The notes: a model not told the origin generated them from the sequence alone. A stretch of DNA of 36,309 nucleotides from Candidatus Methylomirabilota bacterium (GCA_027293415.1 JAPUFX010000015.1:1-36309); one strand, 5' to 3'. Counted from the stretch's first letter, positions 1 through 9,345 are shown. Numbers and translations are program-made.

Positions 1-194
1 GCCCGGATTATTCACATAGAAGTAAATAATCTGCCCTCCGGGCTTCGACTCCGCCCCGGGTTTGCGGGGCGTCGCTCAGGGCTAGCCTTGAGGCCCGCCG
101 CAGCGGCGGGATCGAAACCTGCCGGTGCGGCCGAGCCCGCATCTGCAGGCGCATTATTCACGAAGACACTCCGTTCGTGAATAATGCGGGCTAG
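1..194 (-). repeat. CTAG-bounded hairpin MITE, family A copy 1 (left tip outside window)
   Basis: This stretch is near-identical, in reverse complement, to 16735-16931. It ends with CTAG at 191-194. The other tip lies just beyond the window: position 1 matches the fourth base of the full 197-bp element. Both ends fold into hairpins built on ATTATTCAC. The left one has a 6-nt loop (about 5-30); the right one (about 151-187) is a perfect 14-bp stem, GCATTATTCACGAA, around a 9-nt loop. The GC-rich middle holds further small hairpins. There is no coding capacity, so it is a non-autonomous element. The transposase family is unknown; CTAG ends would suit an IS630- or IS5-like target preference (inference). 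Strand is arbitrary, set opposite to copy 2. Confidence 0.85.
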
Positions 195-258
195 GGCGCC
201 CTTCCACCCGGAAGGGGAAGAGCCCTGCGCTATCCGACAAGCATTATCGAGGTAGTCC

Positions 259-1998
259 GTGGGATTTATCCCTGAGGAAGTAATTGATCAGGTGCTGAAG
301 GCCTCGAACATTGTGGATGTGGTCGAGGGCTACCTGCCGCTGAAGCATGCCGGAAAATACTACCGAGCCCTCTGTCCCTTCCATACCGAAAAAACGCCCT
401 CTTTCACCGTCAATCCTGAGCGCCAAATCTTTTATTGCTTCGGGTGTGGGGAGGGTGGGGATATCTTTCGCTTCCTGATGCGGCGGGAAGGGTTTACCTT
501 CCCCGAAGCGGTCCGGCATCTCGCCCACCGGGCAGGGGTGCTGCTCCCGGAGAAAGGGAGAGGCCGGCGGGGAGAGGGTCTCCTGAGACTCCATGAGGTA
601 CAGCGACTGGCCTGTGACTTCTTCCGGAAGGCCTTGAATAATCCAGAGGGAAACGAGGCCAGGAAATATCTGATCCAGCGCGGGGTGGACGCAGGGTTCG
701 TTGAGCGGTGTCAGCTCGGCTATGCCGTCGGGGAGTGGGAGGGGTTGCTCCGGGAGCTCACTAAGCAAGGACTGTCCGCGAGCCAGGTAGAAGCCGCGGG
801 CCTGGCCCTCCCCAGGCAGGGGGGGCGCGGATACTACGACCGGTTCCGGGATCGTCTGATGATCCCCATTTGCGATTCCACGGGAAAGATCGTCGGATTC
901 GGCGGCCGGGCCCTCGGGGACCAACAGCCGAAGTACCTGAACTCCCCCGAGACCGCCATCTATCGGAAGGGGGTTCACCTGTACGGTCTTCACTTGGCGG
1001 CGCGGCCAATCCGGGAGGCGGGGATGGCGCTCGTGGTAGAGGGTTATTTCGATGTGATCGCCCTGCACGGTGCGGGATTTCCCCACACGGTGGCCTCCCT
1101 GGGCACTGCCTTGACTGCCGAGCAGGTATCCCTCTTACACCGCTATGCCGAGAAGGCGGTCCTCATCTTTGATCCCGACCCCGCGGGCATCCAGGCAGCC
1201 TGGCGAGGGCTCGAACTCTTGGTTGCAGAAGAGATGGGGGTGTCGGTAGTCGTCCTCCCGAAAGGGAAGGATCCGGATAGCTTCGTCCGCGAGTTCGGCA
1301 AGGATGCCCTCATGGGGCGCGTAGCGGCGGCTCAGGATTTGGTCGATTTTCTCCTCACGCGAGCAGAGGAGCGGACGGGACTACAGGGTGTGGACGAAAA
1401 GGCAGCTGCGGCGCGACAGGTGGTCCAACTCATTGCCCGGATGCCGGAAGGGGTCCGGAGAGCGAAGTATGTGCAGAAGCTCGCAGAGCGGTTAGGGGTC
1501 GCGGAGGCGGTGGTCCTGACGGACCTCCGCCGTATGGGGTCCTCGGAGTTGGCCCCGACGTCGGCCCCCCCACCGTTGCTGGATTTTCCCCCGGTTGAAA
1601 AGACCTTGATCCAGATCTGTCTTCTCTTTCCGGACCTTCGGCCTCTCATCTGGAGGACCCTCCAGGGCGAAGAGCTTTCGGCAGCTCCCCTGCGGGCCAT
1701 CTACCGGTTCCTCCACGAATACACGGGAGGAGAAGAAAATTTGGCCCGGGCCCTGAGCCACCATCCCGATGCCAAGGTCCGGCAGGTGGCGGCGGGGCTG
1801 TTTGTCCAAGGGGGAGAAGAGTTCAGCGATCCGCATCGGATGGCAAAGGACTGTCTAGTGCGGCTGCGGCTCCAGGACATTCAGGACCAGCTGAGGAAAG
1901 CGCGTGAGCAGGGAGACCTTCTTCAGGTGAAAGCGCTTCTAGAGCAGAAGCGGACACTCGCCGCTGGTCAGATTTCCAGAATGGACTATATTACTTAA
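259..1998 (+). CDS. dnaG: DNA primase DnaG
   Basis: Makes the RNA primers for replication and acts with the DnaB helicase at the fork. The 579-residue product has the family's domain order. The N-terminal CHC2 zinc finger has ligands C39, H42, C60 and C63. A primase core follows, with the TOPRIM signature EGYFDV (E261) and the acidic pair in DPDPAG (D305, D307). The C-terminal helical region, from about residue 430, matches the helicase-interaction domain by position. The start is GTG at 259 with a weak GAGG upstream; no better start precedes it because the flanking mobile repeat ends at 194. rpoD follows after 83 bases, the conserved dnaG-rpoD arrangement of the macromolecular synthesis operon. 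rpsU is not seen upstream within the window. Confidence 0.97.
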   Translation: MGFIPEEVIDQVLKASNIVDVVEGYLPLKHAGKYYRALCPFHTEKTPSFTVNPERQIFYCFGCGEGGDIFRFLMRREGFTFPEAVRHLAHRAGVLLPEKGRGRRGEGLLRLHEVQRLACDFFRKALNNPEGNEARKYLIQRGVDAGFVERCQLGYAVGEWEGLLRELTKQGLSASQVEAAGLALPRQGGRGYYDRFRDRLMIPICDSTGKIVGFGGRALGDQQPKYLNSPETAIYRKGVHLYGLHLAARPIREAGMALVVEGYFDVIALHGAGFPHTVASLGTALTAEQVSLLHRYAEKAVLIFDPDPAGIQAAWRGLELLVAEEMGVSVVVLPKGKDPDSFVREFGKDALMGRVAAAQDLVDFLLTRAEERTGLQGVDEKAAAARQVVQLIARMPEGVRRAKYVQKLAERLGVAEAVVLTDLRRMGSSELAPTSAPPPLLDFPPVEKTLIQICLLFPDLRPLIWRTLQGEELSAAPLRAIYRFLHEYTGGEENLARALSHHPDAKVRQVAAGLFVQGGEEFSDPHRMAKDCLVRLRLQDIQDQLRKAREQGDLLQVKALLEQKRTLAAGQISRMDYIT

Positions 1999-2081
1999 TG
2001 TGCTTCTGATGACCAGATCTTAGCGATCCGGCATGATAAAGGTAAATAAAGGTAAATAATAAAGAAGGAGGAGATGGCAGT

Positions 2082-3854
2082 ATGACAGATGAGGTAAGGC
2101 TGGAGGAGCTCAAGGTCCTCATCGGCGTGGGCAAGAAAAAGGGATACCTGACCTACGAGGAGATCAATAATCATCTTCCGGAAGATGTTACCTCTGCTGA
2201 GCAGATCGATCGCATCTTAAGCCTCTTGAATGAGATGGACATCGAAGTCCTCGATGCCCCCCACCAGGCCGGGCGAGCGGGGACAAAGAAGGCAGCGGAG
2301 CGCCCGTCGGCTAGGGCAGAGGCGGAAGTGGAAGTGGATCTCAGCCCCTCGCCGGTCGGACGAACCGATGACCCGGTACGGATGTACCTCCGGGAGATGG
2401 GGAAAACCCCGCTTCTCACCCGGGAGGGGGAGATCGGAATTGCCAAGCGGATCGAGGAAGGACGCCGCGAGGCTACCGATTCAGTCTGCCGAGCTGAGAT
2501 CGCCGCTCGAGAGGTGATTTTCTGGGGGGAACGTCTGCTCCAGGGCCGAATTCGGGTGTCCGATCTGATCGCTCTCAACGAATTTGACGAAATTTCAGAA
2601 CAGAGGGAAAAGGAATTGGTGGCTGAGGTTGCGCCATCCCTGAAGAGCGTTCGGAAGGAACAGGAGAAAGTAGATGATTTAGCCAAGCGCTTCGAGCGGG
2701 CCGAGCGACGAGGGAACACAAAGCGGGCAGAGCGCCTGTACCACGAGATTCAAGAGAAAAGCGAACAGCAGGCCGCGCTCCTGCGGCAGCTGAATCTCAA
2801 CCAGCGGGTCATAGAACGGATCGTCGCCCGCATGCGAAGCATCCTTGAGCGGATTGAGAAGGCCGAGCAGGAGATGAAAGAGCTCAGGCGGTTCGCGCGG
2901 TTGAGCGCCGCCAACTTCAAGGTGCTTTACGATACCACCCTGGGCAATGGTGTCTCAATGCGGACACTGATCCGGCGTACTAAGTTTTCCCGCGAGAAGC
3001 TAGAAGAACTTCAGCGGCAGATCAAGGTCATCACCAAGAAGATCGACCGGGCCGAGCAAGAGGCCGACGCCAGCTCGAGCGAGCTGCGCGAGCTAATGCA
3101 GGCTATTAGTCGGGGTGAGCGGAAGGCGCTGGATGCGAAGCGGGAGATGGTGGAGGCTAACCTCCGTTTGGTCATCTCTATTGCGAAGAAGTACACGAAC
3201 CGGGGCCTCCAGTTTTTGGACCTCATTCAGGAGGGGAATATCGGTCTCATGCGGGCGGTGGAGAAGTTCGAGTACCAGCGGGGTTATAAATTCTCCACCT
3301 ATGCCACCTGGTGGATCCGGCAGGCAATTACCCGGGCCATCGCCGATCAGGCCCGAACCATCCGGATCCCGGTCCATATGATCGAGACCATCAATAAGTT
3401 GATCCGTGCCTCCCGCCAGTTGGTGCAGGAATATGGTCGGGAACCCAGCCCGGAGGAGATTGCCCAAAAAATCGACCTCCCCGTGGACAAGGTGCGGAAG
3501 GTCCTAAAGATCGCTCAAGAACCGATCTCCTTGGAGACCCCTATCGGAGAGGAAGAGGATTCGCACCTGGGGGACTTTATCGAGGATAAGGGGGCGGTCT
3601 CACCTCTCGATGCGTTCATTGGAATCAATCTGGGAGCGCAGACCGACGATGTTCTGCATACCTTGACCGAACGGGAGCGAAGGGTGCTGCGCCTTCGGTT
3701 CGGGATCGGGAGTGGTGTGGACCGCACCCTGGAAGAGGTAGGACAGGAGTTCGACGTCACCCGGGAGCGGATTCGGCAGATTGAAGCCAAGGCATTGCGC
3801 AAGTTGCGACATCCCACCCGAGGCCGGAAGCTCCGAAGCTTCGTCGAACCCTAG
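2082..3854 (+). CDS. rpoD: Primary RNA polymerase sigma factor RpoD (sigma-70)
   Basis: Housekeeping sigma factor that directs core RNA polymerase to -35/-10 promoters. The 590-residue protein shows region 1.1 (residues 1-60), region 1.2 starting at [11 protein letters not shown], and a long charged non-conserved insert of about 180 residues. Region 2 contains [12 protein letters not shown] and the -10 recognition/melting helix [14 protein letters not shown]. Region 3 follows, then region 4 with the -35 recognition helix near [19 protein letters not shown] strong AAGGAGG precedes the ATG at 2082. The 83-bp gap after dnaG contains a short direct repeat of GGTAAATAAA. The stop codon lies in a CTAG followed by a GC-rich hairpin. 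Confidence 0.98.
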   Translation: MTDEVRLEELKVLIGVGKKKGYLTYEEINNHLPEDVTSAEQIDRILSLLNEMDIEVLDAPHQAGRAGTKKAAERPSARAEAEVEVDLSPSPVGRTDDPVRMYLREMGKTPLLTREGEIGIAKRIEEGRREATDSVCRAEIAAREVIFWGERLLQGRIRVSDLIALNEFDEISEQREKELVAEVAPSLKSVRKEQEKVDDLAKRFERAERRGNTKRAERLYHEIQEKSEQQAALLRQLNLNQRVIERIVARMRSILERIEKAEQEMKELRRFARLSAANFKVLYDTTLGNGVSMRTLIRRTKFSREKLEELQRQIKVITKKIDRAEQEADASSSELRELMQAISRGERKALDAKREMVEANLRLVISIAKKYTNRGLQFLDLIQEGNIGLMRAVEKFEYQRGYKFSTYATWWIRQAITRAIADQARTIRIPVHMIETINKLIRASRQLVQEYGREPSPEEIAQKIDLPVDKVRKVLKIAQEPISLETPIGEEEDSHLGDFIEDKGAVSPLDAFIGINLGAQTDDVLHTLTERERRVLRLRFGIGSGVDRTLEEVGQEFDVTRERIRQIEAKALRKLRHPTRGRKLRSFVEP

Positions 3855-3876
3855 GCCCCCAGGGGGGGCCATTTAT
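3854..3876 (+). terminator. Possible weak intrinsic terminator after rpoD
   Basis: A GGCCCC/GGGGCC inverted repeat with a very small loop starts in the rpoD stop codon and is followed by ATTTATT. The T tract is poor, so termination would be partial at best. Confidence 0.35.
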
Positions 3877-3879
3877 TGG

Positions 3880-4105
3880 TTCACAGTTCACAGTTCAGGG
3901 TTCGTGACAAATGAATGGCTGTCAGCAATCAGCTGTCAGCTGTCAGCCTGGCAAGAGCGGATGGCTGACTGCGGACTGCTGACAGCTGCTCTATGGGCCC
4001 ACCAACTCGTTCAGAGTTCAGGGTTCAGAGAGAAAAACGAAAAACGGATTTTTGTGGTCTTGCTTGCCACCACGAACCATGAACCCTGGACCATACGCCA
4101 TGAAC
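3880..4105 (+). repeat. Degenerate short-word intergenic repeats (GTTCAG / CTGTCAGC / ATGAACC words)
   Basis: The gap between rpoD and the zinc-ribbon gene is made of imperfect short words. AGTTCAGGGTTC occurs twice (about 3891 and 4015), with extra partial copies of GTTCACA. AGCTGTCAGC-like words and their complement GCTGACAGC occur several times between 3917 and 3995. ATGAACC and GAACC words fill 4075-4105. No open frame with coding character is present. The lon-rnj gap (23249-23285) carries a similar TCAGC-type stretch, so the words are dispersed in this genome. Confidence 0.6.
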
Positions 4106-4116
4106 CGGGAGAGGAT

Positions 4117-4821
4117 GTGCGGGAGGACCTGGCCCAGGTAGTGGATTTGCAGAATCTCGATCTGGAGATCGCCAGGCTCCAGAGAGAGGTCGAAAAGATC
4201 CCGCGGGAGATCGCCGAGTTGGAGCGACAGCTGGCCAGCTCCCGAGGGGCATGGGAGCAAGCCCGTGAGCGCCTTGCCGCTATCGAGCAGCTCCGTCGGG
4301 GCAAGGAGCGGGGCGAAGAAGAAGTCAAGGCGGAGCAGGGTAAGCGGCAGACGCGTCTCTTCGAGATCAAGACGAATCAGGAATATGCAGCGGTTCTGAA
4401 GGAGATCGAGGGACTTAAAGAGCGCCGCTCGAAACTTGAGGACGAAATCCTCGAACTCTTTGACCAGATTGAGGCGGCCCAAGGGGCGGTCCGCAACGAG
4501 GCGGCCCTCTTTCAGGAGCGAGAGAAGACGTTTGGAGAGCAACAGGCTACCAAGGAAGATGAGCTCAAACGGCTCCAGGGAGAGCTGGGTCTCCTTGAGG
4601 AGGAACGGCGCCGTCAGGTGAGCCGCGTGGAGCCCGGACTTCGCCAAACCTACACACGTATTCTGCGCAGCCGGGGCGGCGTGGCGGTGGTCCCGGTGAA
4701 GGACGGCTCTTGCCTAGGCTGTCATGTAGCTCTCACCCCCCAGACCTATAACGAGCTCCGAAAGGGAGATCTCCTGCTCAGTTGCGCGAACTGCCAGCGG
4801 ATCCTTTACTGGAAAGGATGA
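4117..4821 (+). CDS. Coiled-coil C4-type zinc-ribbon protein (CdsZ/DUF164 family)
   Basis: A 234-residue protein with a long charged coiled coil (about residues 5-175, rich in E, R, K, Q and L). A C-terminal four-cysteine ribbon follows: C199, C202, C223 and C226, in the pairs CLGC and CANC. This is the architecture of the DUF164/zf-RING_7 family, whose members include CdsZ and the Helicobacter protein HP0958. Those proteins are implicated in RNA binding or flagellar regulation; the role here is not determined. I chose GTG at 4117, with GGGAGAGG just upstream; the open frame extends further 5' but only through the non-coding repeat region. It lies 262 bp after rpoD in the same direction. Confidence 0.85.
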   Translation: MREDLAQVVDLQNLDLEIARLQREVEKIPREIAELERQLASSRGAWEQARERLAAIEQLRRGKERGEEEVKAEQGKRQTRLFEIKTNQEYAAVLKEIEGLKERRSKLEDEILELFDQIEAAQGAVRNEAALFQEREKTFGEQQATKEDELKRLQGELGLLEEERRRQVSRVEPGLRQTYTRILRSRGGVAVVPVKDGSCLGCHVALTPQTYNELRKGDLLLSCANCQRILYWKG

Positions 4822-4937
4822 AATCCGCCACGGCTCACCGATATGTACGAAGCCATGCAGTGCACCGAAGCCCTCCCTGCCCTGACCGCAAGGTCCTGTA
4901 CCCCCCCGCCCGAGAAGCGCTACCTGCCCGCGAGTAG

Positions 4938-4966
4938 CCCTACCGGTGATCCCTCGTAGTTTTTTT
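4938..4966 (+). terminator. Possible intrinsic terminator after the zinc-ribbon gene
   Basis: A short, imperfect stem (CTAC/GTAG, or CGAG/CTCG) is followed directly by a run of seven T. The T run is good but the stem is weak. Confidence 0.3.
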
Positions 4967-5063
4967 CAACAATTTCAAGCAGTTACATAGCGAAGCTTCC
5001 CTGCAAGACAGCCAGCACATGAAACGTCCGTGGGGGCCTTTGCGCGCTTCCCTGGGACGCTGT

Positions 5064-5075
5064 GTGGGTGCCCAC
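5064..5075. promoter_or_regulatory. Perfect 12-bp palindrome upstream of the sigma-54-like promoter
   Basis: GTGGGTGCCCAC has five-base arms around a TG centre. It lies 13 bases upstream of the -24 element at 5089. It could be an activator or repressor site; this rests only on symmetry and position. Confidence 0.3.
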
Positions 5076-5088
5076 GTTGTAGGCATTT

Positions 5089-5103
5089 TGGCACGGTTGG
5101 TGC
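5089..5103 (+). promoter_or_regulatory. Candidate sigma-54 (-24/-12) promoter
   Basis: TGGCACG-N4-GTGC keeps the invariant GG and GC dinucleotides with exactly ten bases between them, as sigma-54 holoenzyme requires. The -12 half reads GTGC rather than TTGC. It lies about 85 bp before the ATG of the large GGDEF-ATPase gene. The rest of the 366-bp gap (4822-5187) shows no gene; I looked for an RNase P RNA there and did not find its conserved core. Confidence 0.5.
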
Positions 5104-5187
5104 ACCACTTGAGGAAACGTAAGAGCCCGCCAGGGAGAGGTGTCTTCAGAATAGGGGCTGGGTAATCCGAGCGACGGGATCATAGAC

Positions 5188-8100
5188 ATGGCGATCTCAG
5201 CGGTCCGTGAAGCTTCACGACTCATCTTCGTCGATGAGCTGACGGGGCTCTACAACCGGCGGTTCATGCGACAGTATCTCCGGGACCGCCTGGACCACTT
5301 TGTTCAGAGCCGCACACCCCTGTGCGTCATCATGTTCGATCTCGACGGCTTCAAGCAGGTGAACGACACCTACGGGCATCTCGAGGGAGACCTCGTCCTC
5401 AAGCGCCTAGCCCAACTTATCCGTGAGACGGCCCCGTCGGGGAGCTACGCGATCCGTTTTGCCGGCGACGAGTTCTTTGTCTTTCTCGAGGGTGTTGACG
5501 GGGCCGGCGGGGTGAGCGTCGCCGAGGGGATTCGAGAACGAGTCGCCGCCCAGCCGTTCAGCAGCGACAAGGTTCCAGACGGTGTCCCGGTGCAGGTGAG
5601 CGTCGGCGTCGCCGCCTGTCCGGAGGACGCCACCAGCGCGACCGATCTCATAGATGCGGCCGACCAGGCGCTTTACCAGTCCAAGCGGATGGGAAAGAAC
5701 TGCGTGAGTCGGGCGAGCAGGTCAATGCTTCCGCCTGAGGAGGAGGTCCTCGAGCGGTTTCCTTGTCCGCGCGTCGTTGGTCGGTACGCCGAGCTTGAGA
5801 AGCTTGATCGAGCACTGGTGGACTCTGCCGACCGGAAGCACCGCTTCCTCCTCGTGGAGGGGCACCGAGGCCTCGGAAAGAGTCGTCTCCTGGCCGAAGT
5901 GATGCAGCGCGCCGGCACCCGTGGCCTTAGGTGTTTCTTTGGACGCTGCCTGGAATCACACCAGGCTATCCCATACAGCAGTCTTACCCCGGTGGTGACC
6001 GAGTGCTTGACCCGGGAGCACGGGCAACTGGAGTCTGTCATGAGGCGGCTGTCGGGCCCGACGCTGACGGAGCTTGGGACGATCATTCCCGGGCTCGCGA
6101 CCGCCGATGGGCCGCGGGAATCCCTCACCGCTGAGGAACGGCGAAGTCTGCTCTTTCACGGCATGGGAGATCTCCTCTGCCTGCTTTCAGAGCGGGCCCC
6201 GCTGGTGCTGTTCCTCGACGATATCCACTTCGTGGACGACGCAAGCTTGGAGGTCCTCTATCGCCTTCTGGACCGGGACGACGGCGGGGTGGTCGTCTAC
6301 GGTGCGGGCCGGTCGGAGGCCCTCACCCAGCAGGAGGCCCCACCCCCACTGCTGCGTCTCTTCGCCCTCCTGCGCCAATCACCGAATTTTTCGAATGTGA
6401 GCCTCGACACGCTTGCACCGCAGGACGTCAAGCAGATGCTCGCGGCAATCCTGGAGCGGCACACGCCCTCGCCTGCCTTCTTGCAGCATCTGTTCGAGGC
6501 GAGCGGGGGAATTCCGCTGTTCGTCGAGGAGACGCTCAAGGGGCTCATCGCTAAGGGGGTCCTGAAGGCGGCGGAGGGAAACTGGGACCTAGACGCGGTG
6601 AATCTCGCCGAGATTCCGGCGTCGCTGGAGGCCGCAGTCCTCGGGGGGTTGGAAGCCCTTGACCAGGAAACCCACGCCATGATCTGGAAGGCGGCGGTGG
6701 TCGGCCCTCACGTGGACCTCACGCTGCTGGCCGGGGTGCTGGGGAAGGACCCAGGGGAAACCCAGCAGCTCGTTGATCGCGGGAAGAAGCAGCGGGTGTT
6801 CGAGGAGCCGGGTCCGCTGTCGGACGAGGAAGAAGTGCGGTTTTTGAGCCAGTGCTTTCAGCAAATTGTCTACACCGGCCTCGGCCAGGATGATCGCCGA
6901 CGCACCCACCGGGTTGTCGGGGAGGTGGCGGAGCGGCTCGCGGGGTCGCAGGTTGAGGCGGTGTTGGGGCCGCTGGCATATCACTTCGAGCGCTCGGACG
7001 ATACGGCCAAGGCGGAGTTCTACAGCCGACGAGTGCAGGAAGTCTCGACACAGCTCTTTTCGGCGGACGAAGTGGAGCGAGAGCTGAGCCTGAAGGTCGG
7101 GGCGCAGGACTTCCAGTTCCAGCTGGACGAGCAGACCTTCCCTCTGGCCGAGAGATTTTTGAGAACCTTGACCGTCGCGGTGAAGAACATGCGGCTGTAC
7201 CCCGAGGGGAGTCAGCTCGTGACGGAGAGCGTGGCGGCGGCCACCACCACCCTACTGGACCTGCTAGGCCAGGTGGAGGCCGTGACTTTCGCCGAAGAGG
7301 GTCAGGCCCTTCTGGGCAACGGCCAGCCACTGGAGCGGAAAGGGCTACATCAGGTCGTCGAAGAAGTGTTGCAAGTCTACACCGACCATGGGATTCGCCG
7401 GTGCACCTTCGCGCGCGGGATCACCCAGACTGATGTGATGGGCCTGCTGAAGATCCTGAGCGGGCCGTCTCAGGGGATCCAGCACGACGTGGCATTCTGG
7501 GAGCAACGGCTCGAGTCGATGGGGATCGAGCACGTGGACATCTTTCCAGTCATCTATCTGGCGGCGGGGGAAGCGAAGACCGTTTGGAGGCGTGAACAGG
7601 CGGAGGCACGTCTGGACGATCCGACCCTGGTGTTGGTCCGTGACATGCTCCGCTCGCTCGCGGCGACGGTCGACAACATTCGTCTCTACCCGCCCGAGAG
7701 CGAGCTGATCACCCTCACCCTCGATCAGCTGGATCGCCATACCCAGGAGCTCTTTGAGCGCCTCCCGAGCCTGACCGTGGCAATGGCAGAGGGGACGATC
7801 GTCGTCAACGCGACCCGACCGAATCCCCGCCAGTTCGGCATCACGATTGAGATCCTCCAAAAGCTCATGGAGGAAAGTGGCCTCACGAGCCTGACCATCC
7901 GGCGCGGCGTGACCCGCGAGGAGTTTCGGGTATTTCTCAGTCACTTGGCCTTGCCCCTCGAGGACGCGCAGCGAGCACCCACCTTCTGGCGGAGCATGCT
8001 CGAAAGACGTGGGATCACCACTATCGAGGTGGGAACCCGCATGTACGCGGCTGCGGTGGAACTGGAGAGTCCCCTCGAAACTGTCGCCGGGGAGATCTCC

Positions 8101-9285
8101 GAGGCCGAGGAGATCCTCCAGCGCGTGGCCCAATGGCTCCAGGACCCCCTGGCGGCATTCCTCGAAGGGCAAGTTCAAGAAGAGATCGCGCCCGTTCTCG
8201 GGACGCTGCTCGGCGTCGAGCGCGAGGATCTGGCGCGGCAGCTCGTGGGACGGACCACGGGTGCATTAGCCGAAGCGGATGGGAGTCTCCGCCGGAAGGC
8301 CGCCGAAGGACTTCATGTCTCTTTGAGGGGCGTGGGGGAGGCATCCGTTGATTGGCTGCTCGACTTGATGCTTGAAACCGTCGCGGATGCCGTATCCAGA
8401 GAAACAGAACCCGAGGCGTTCCAGGGCGAGGTGGAACTTTCGGCAGAGATCCTCAAACGGCTCCTCCAACGTAGAGACCTCGTGCGAGGGGCGCCTCTAG
8501 CCGAGGCTCTAGGCAGACTGCCAACGAGAAAGCCCGAGATGGAGAACTTTGTCGAGCCGGTGAGGAGGTTCGTGGACTCGCTGGCGCCATACCTCATGAA
8601 GCTGATCCTGGAGGGTGAGGACCTAGAGACTTCCCGCGTCGCCGCGACACTTTTGCGTGCCCAGGGGAACGCAGCGTTTCGGCTCCTCAGCCAGGAGCTG
8701 GCGCGGGCCGCTTCGCTCGAAAAGACCTGCCGTATTGTGGCAGTACTCGACGTCGTCGCGCCGGCCCTGGGAAGCGATTTTTTCTTTCTCCTAGGTCATT
8801 CGGAGGTGCAGATCCGGGCCGAGATGGCCAAGGCGCTCACGCGGCTCTCGCGAGTCCAGGCGGTGCGGTTTCTCCGGCAGGCTATGAGCCAGCCCGAGCC
8901 CGAGGTGGTGCTCGGAGCCCTCGAGTGCGTACGTGGGCTTGGGGGAGTCGAGTTGATCGACTCCGTGATCGGCCTGCTCGACCATCCACCGAGTGAGCAT
9001 GTGCTGAGGGTCGCCTGCCTCCGCCTCGGTACGTTGCAGAACGCCCGTGCCGTCAGTCCGCTCCTTCGAATCCTCGGCCGCCGCCCGCGATTTTTCGGTC
9101 TGCGGAAGGGCCTTCCGGAAGAGATCCGAGCAACCGCTGCCCGCGCCCTCGGTGAGCTGGGCTTCCCAGAGGCGCGCGAGGGGCTGGAGGTAGCTGTCAA
9201 GGATCCGAGTAATTCGGTGCGCGCGGCGGTCCGCCTCGCACTTCACAAAATCCACCAGGAGCTCGAACCCGCGCCCGAGCGATGA
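5188..9285 (+). CDS. Giant GGDEF / STAND-ATPase / HEAT-repeat signalling protein
   Basis: A 1365-residue cytosolic-looking protein with no signal peptide or membrane segment. Residues 10-175 form a GGDEF domain with DELTGLYNRR (from D16) and the active-site variant AGDEF (92-96). The RxxD inhibitory site is absent (PSGS in its place). About 195-430 is an AAA_16/STAND-like ATPase: Walker A GHRGLGKS (K231), Walker B LVLFLDD (D344, D345). Helical segments to about 640 follow. Two copies of an unassigned domain come next (about 655-800 and 815-955), each opening with a helix ending in RLYP. The C-terminus (about 1150-1360) has HEAT-like repeats. Inference: an NTP-gated switch that makes or senses c-di-GMP, with the HEAT region as partner-binding platform. 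It sits alone behind a sigma-54-like promoter. Confidence 0.85.
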   Translation: MAISAVREASRLIFVDELTGLYNRRFMRQYLRDRLDHFVQSRTPLCVIMFDLDGFKQVNDTYGHLEGDLVLKRLAQLIRETAPSGSYAIRFAGDEFFVFLEGVDGAGGVSVAEGIRERVAAQPFSSDKVPDGVPVQVSVGVAACPEDATSATDLIDAADQALYQSKRMGKNCVSRASRSMLPPEEEVLERFPCPRVVGRYAELEKLDRALVDSADRKHRFLLVEGHRGLGKSRLLAEVMQRAGTRGLRCFFGRCLESHQAIPYSSLTPVVTECLTREHGQLESVMRRLSGPTLTELGTIIPGLATADGPRESLTAEERRSLLFHGMGDLLCLLSERAPLVLFLDDIHFVDDASLEVLYRLLDRDDGGVVVYGAGRSEALTQQEAPPPLLRLFALLRQSPNFSNVSLDTLAPQDVKQMLAAILERHTPSPAFLQHLFEASGGIPLFVEETLKGLIAKGVLKAAEGNWDLDAVNLAEIPASLEAAVLGGLEALDQETHAMIWKAAVVGPHVDLTLLAGVLGKDPGETQQLVDRGKKQRVFEEPGPLSDEEEVRFLSQCFQQIVYTGLGQDDRRRTHRVVGEVAERLAGSQVEAVLGPLAYHFERSDDTAKAEFYSRRVQEVSTQLFSADEVERELSLKVGAQDFQFQLDEQTFPLAERFLRTLTVAVKNMRLYPEGSQLVTESVAAATTTLLDLLGQVEAVTFAEEGQALLGNGQPLERKGLHQVVEEVLQVYTDHGIRRCTFARGITQTDVMGLLKILSGPSQGIQHDVAFWEQRLESMGIEHVDIFPVIYLAAGEAKTVWRREQAEARLDDPTLVLVRDMLRSLAATVDNIRLYPPESELITLTLDQLDRHTQELFERLPSLTVAMAEGTIVVNATRPNPRQFGITIEILQKLMEESGLTSLTIRRGVTREEFRVFLSHLALPLEDAQRAPTFWRSMLERRGITTIEVGTRMYAAAVELESPLETVAGEISEAEEILQRVAQWLQDPLAAFLEGQVQEEIAPVLGTLLGVEREDLARQLVGRTTGALAEADGSLRRKAAEGLHVSLRGVGEASVDWLLDLMLETVADAVSRETEPEAFQGEVELSAEILKRLLQRRDLVRGAPLAEALGRLPTRKPEMENFVEPVRRFVDSLAPYLMKLILEGEDLETSRVAATLLRAQGNAAFRLLSQELARAASLEKTCRIVAVLDVVAPALGSDFFFLLGHSEVQIRAEMAKALTRLSRVQAVRFLRQAMSQPEPEVVLGALECVRGLGGVELIDSVIGLLDHPPSEHVLRVACLRLGTLQNARAVSPLLRILGRRPRFFGLRKGLPEEIRATAARALGELGFPEAREGLEVAVKDPSNSVRAAVRLALHKIHQELEPAPER

Positions 9286-9345
9286 CGGCAGCGTACTGCG
9301 ACTCCGCCAGGCTCATCTTACTCAACCGCCTGGACCCGCCACACG

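Noticed and set aside
60-140. tRNA-like sequence within the family A repeat
   Set aside because: A GATCGAAACC stretch resembles a T-arm, but no acceptor stem or anticodon arm folds around it.
4822-5187. RNase P RNA after the zinc-ribbon gene
   Set aside because: rnpB often lies near this gene in other bacteria, but the conserved core (GGAAAGTCC-type block and partners) is absent.
7345-8178. Long minus-strand frames within the large GGDEF-ATPase gene
   Set aside because: They are shadows of a high-GC coding region; domain matches are all on the plus strand.
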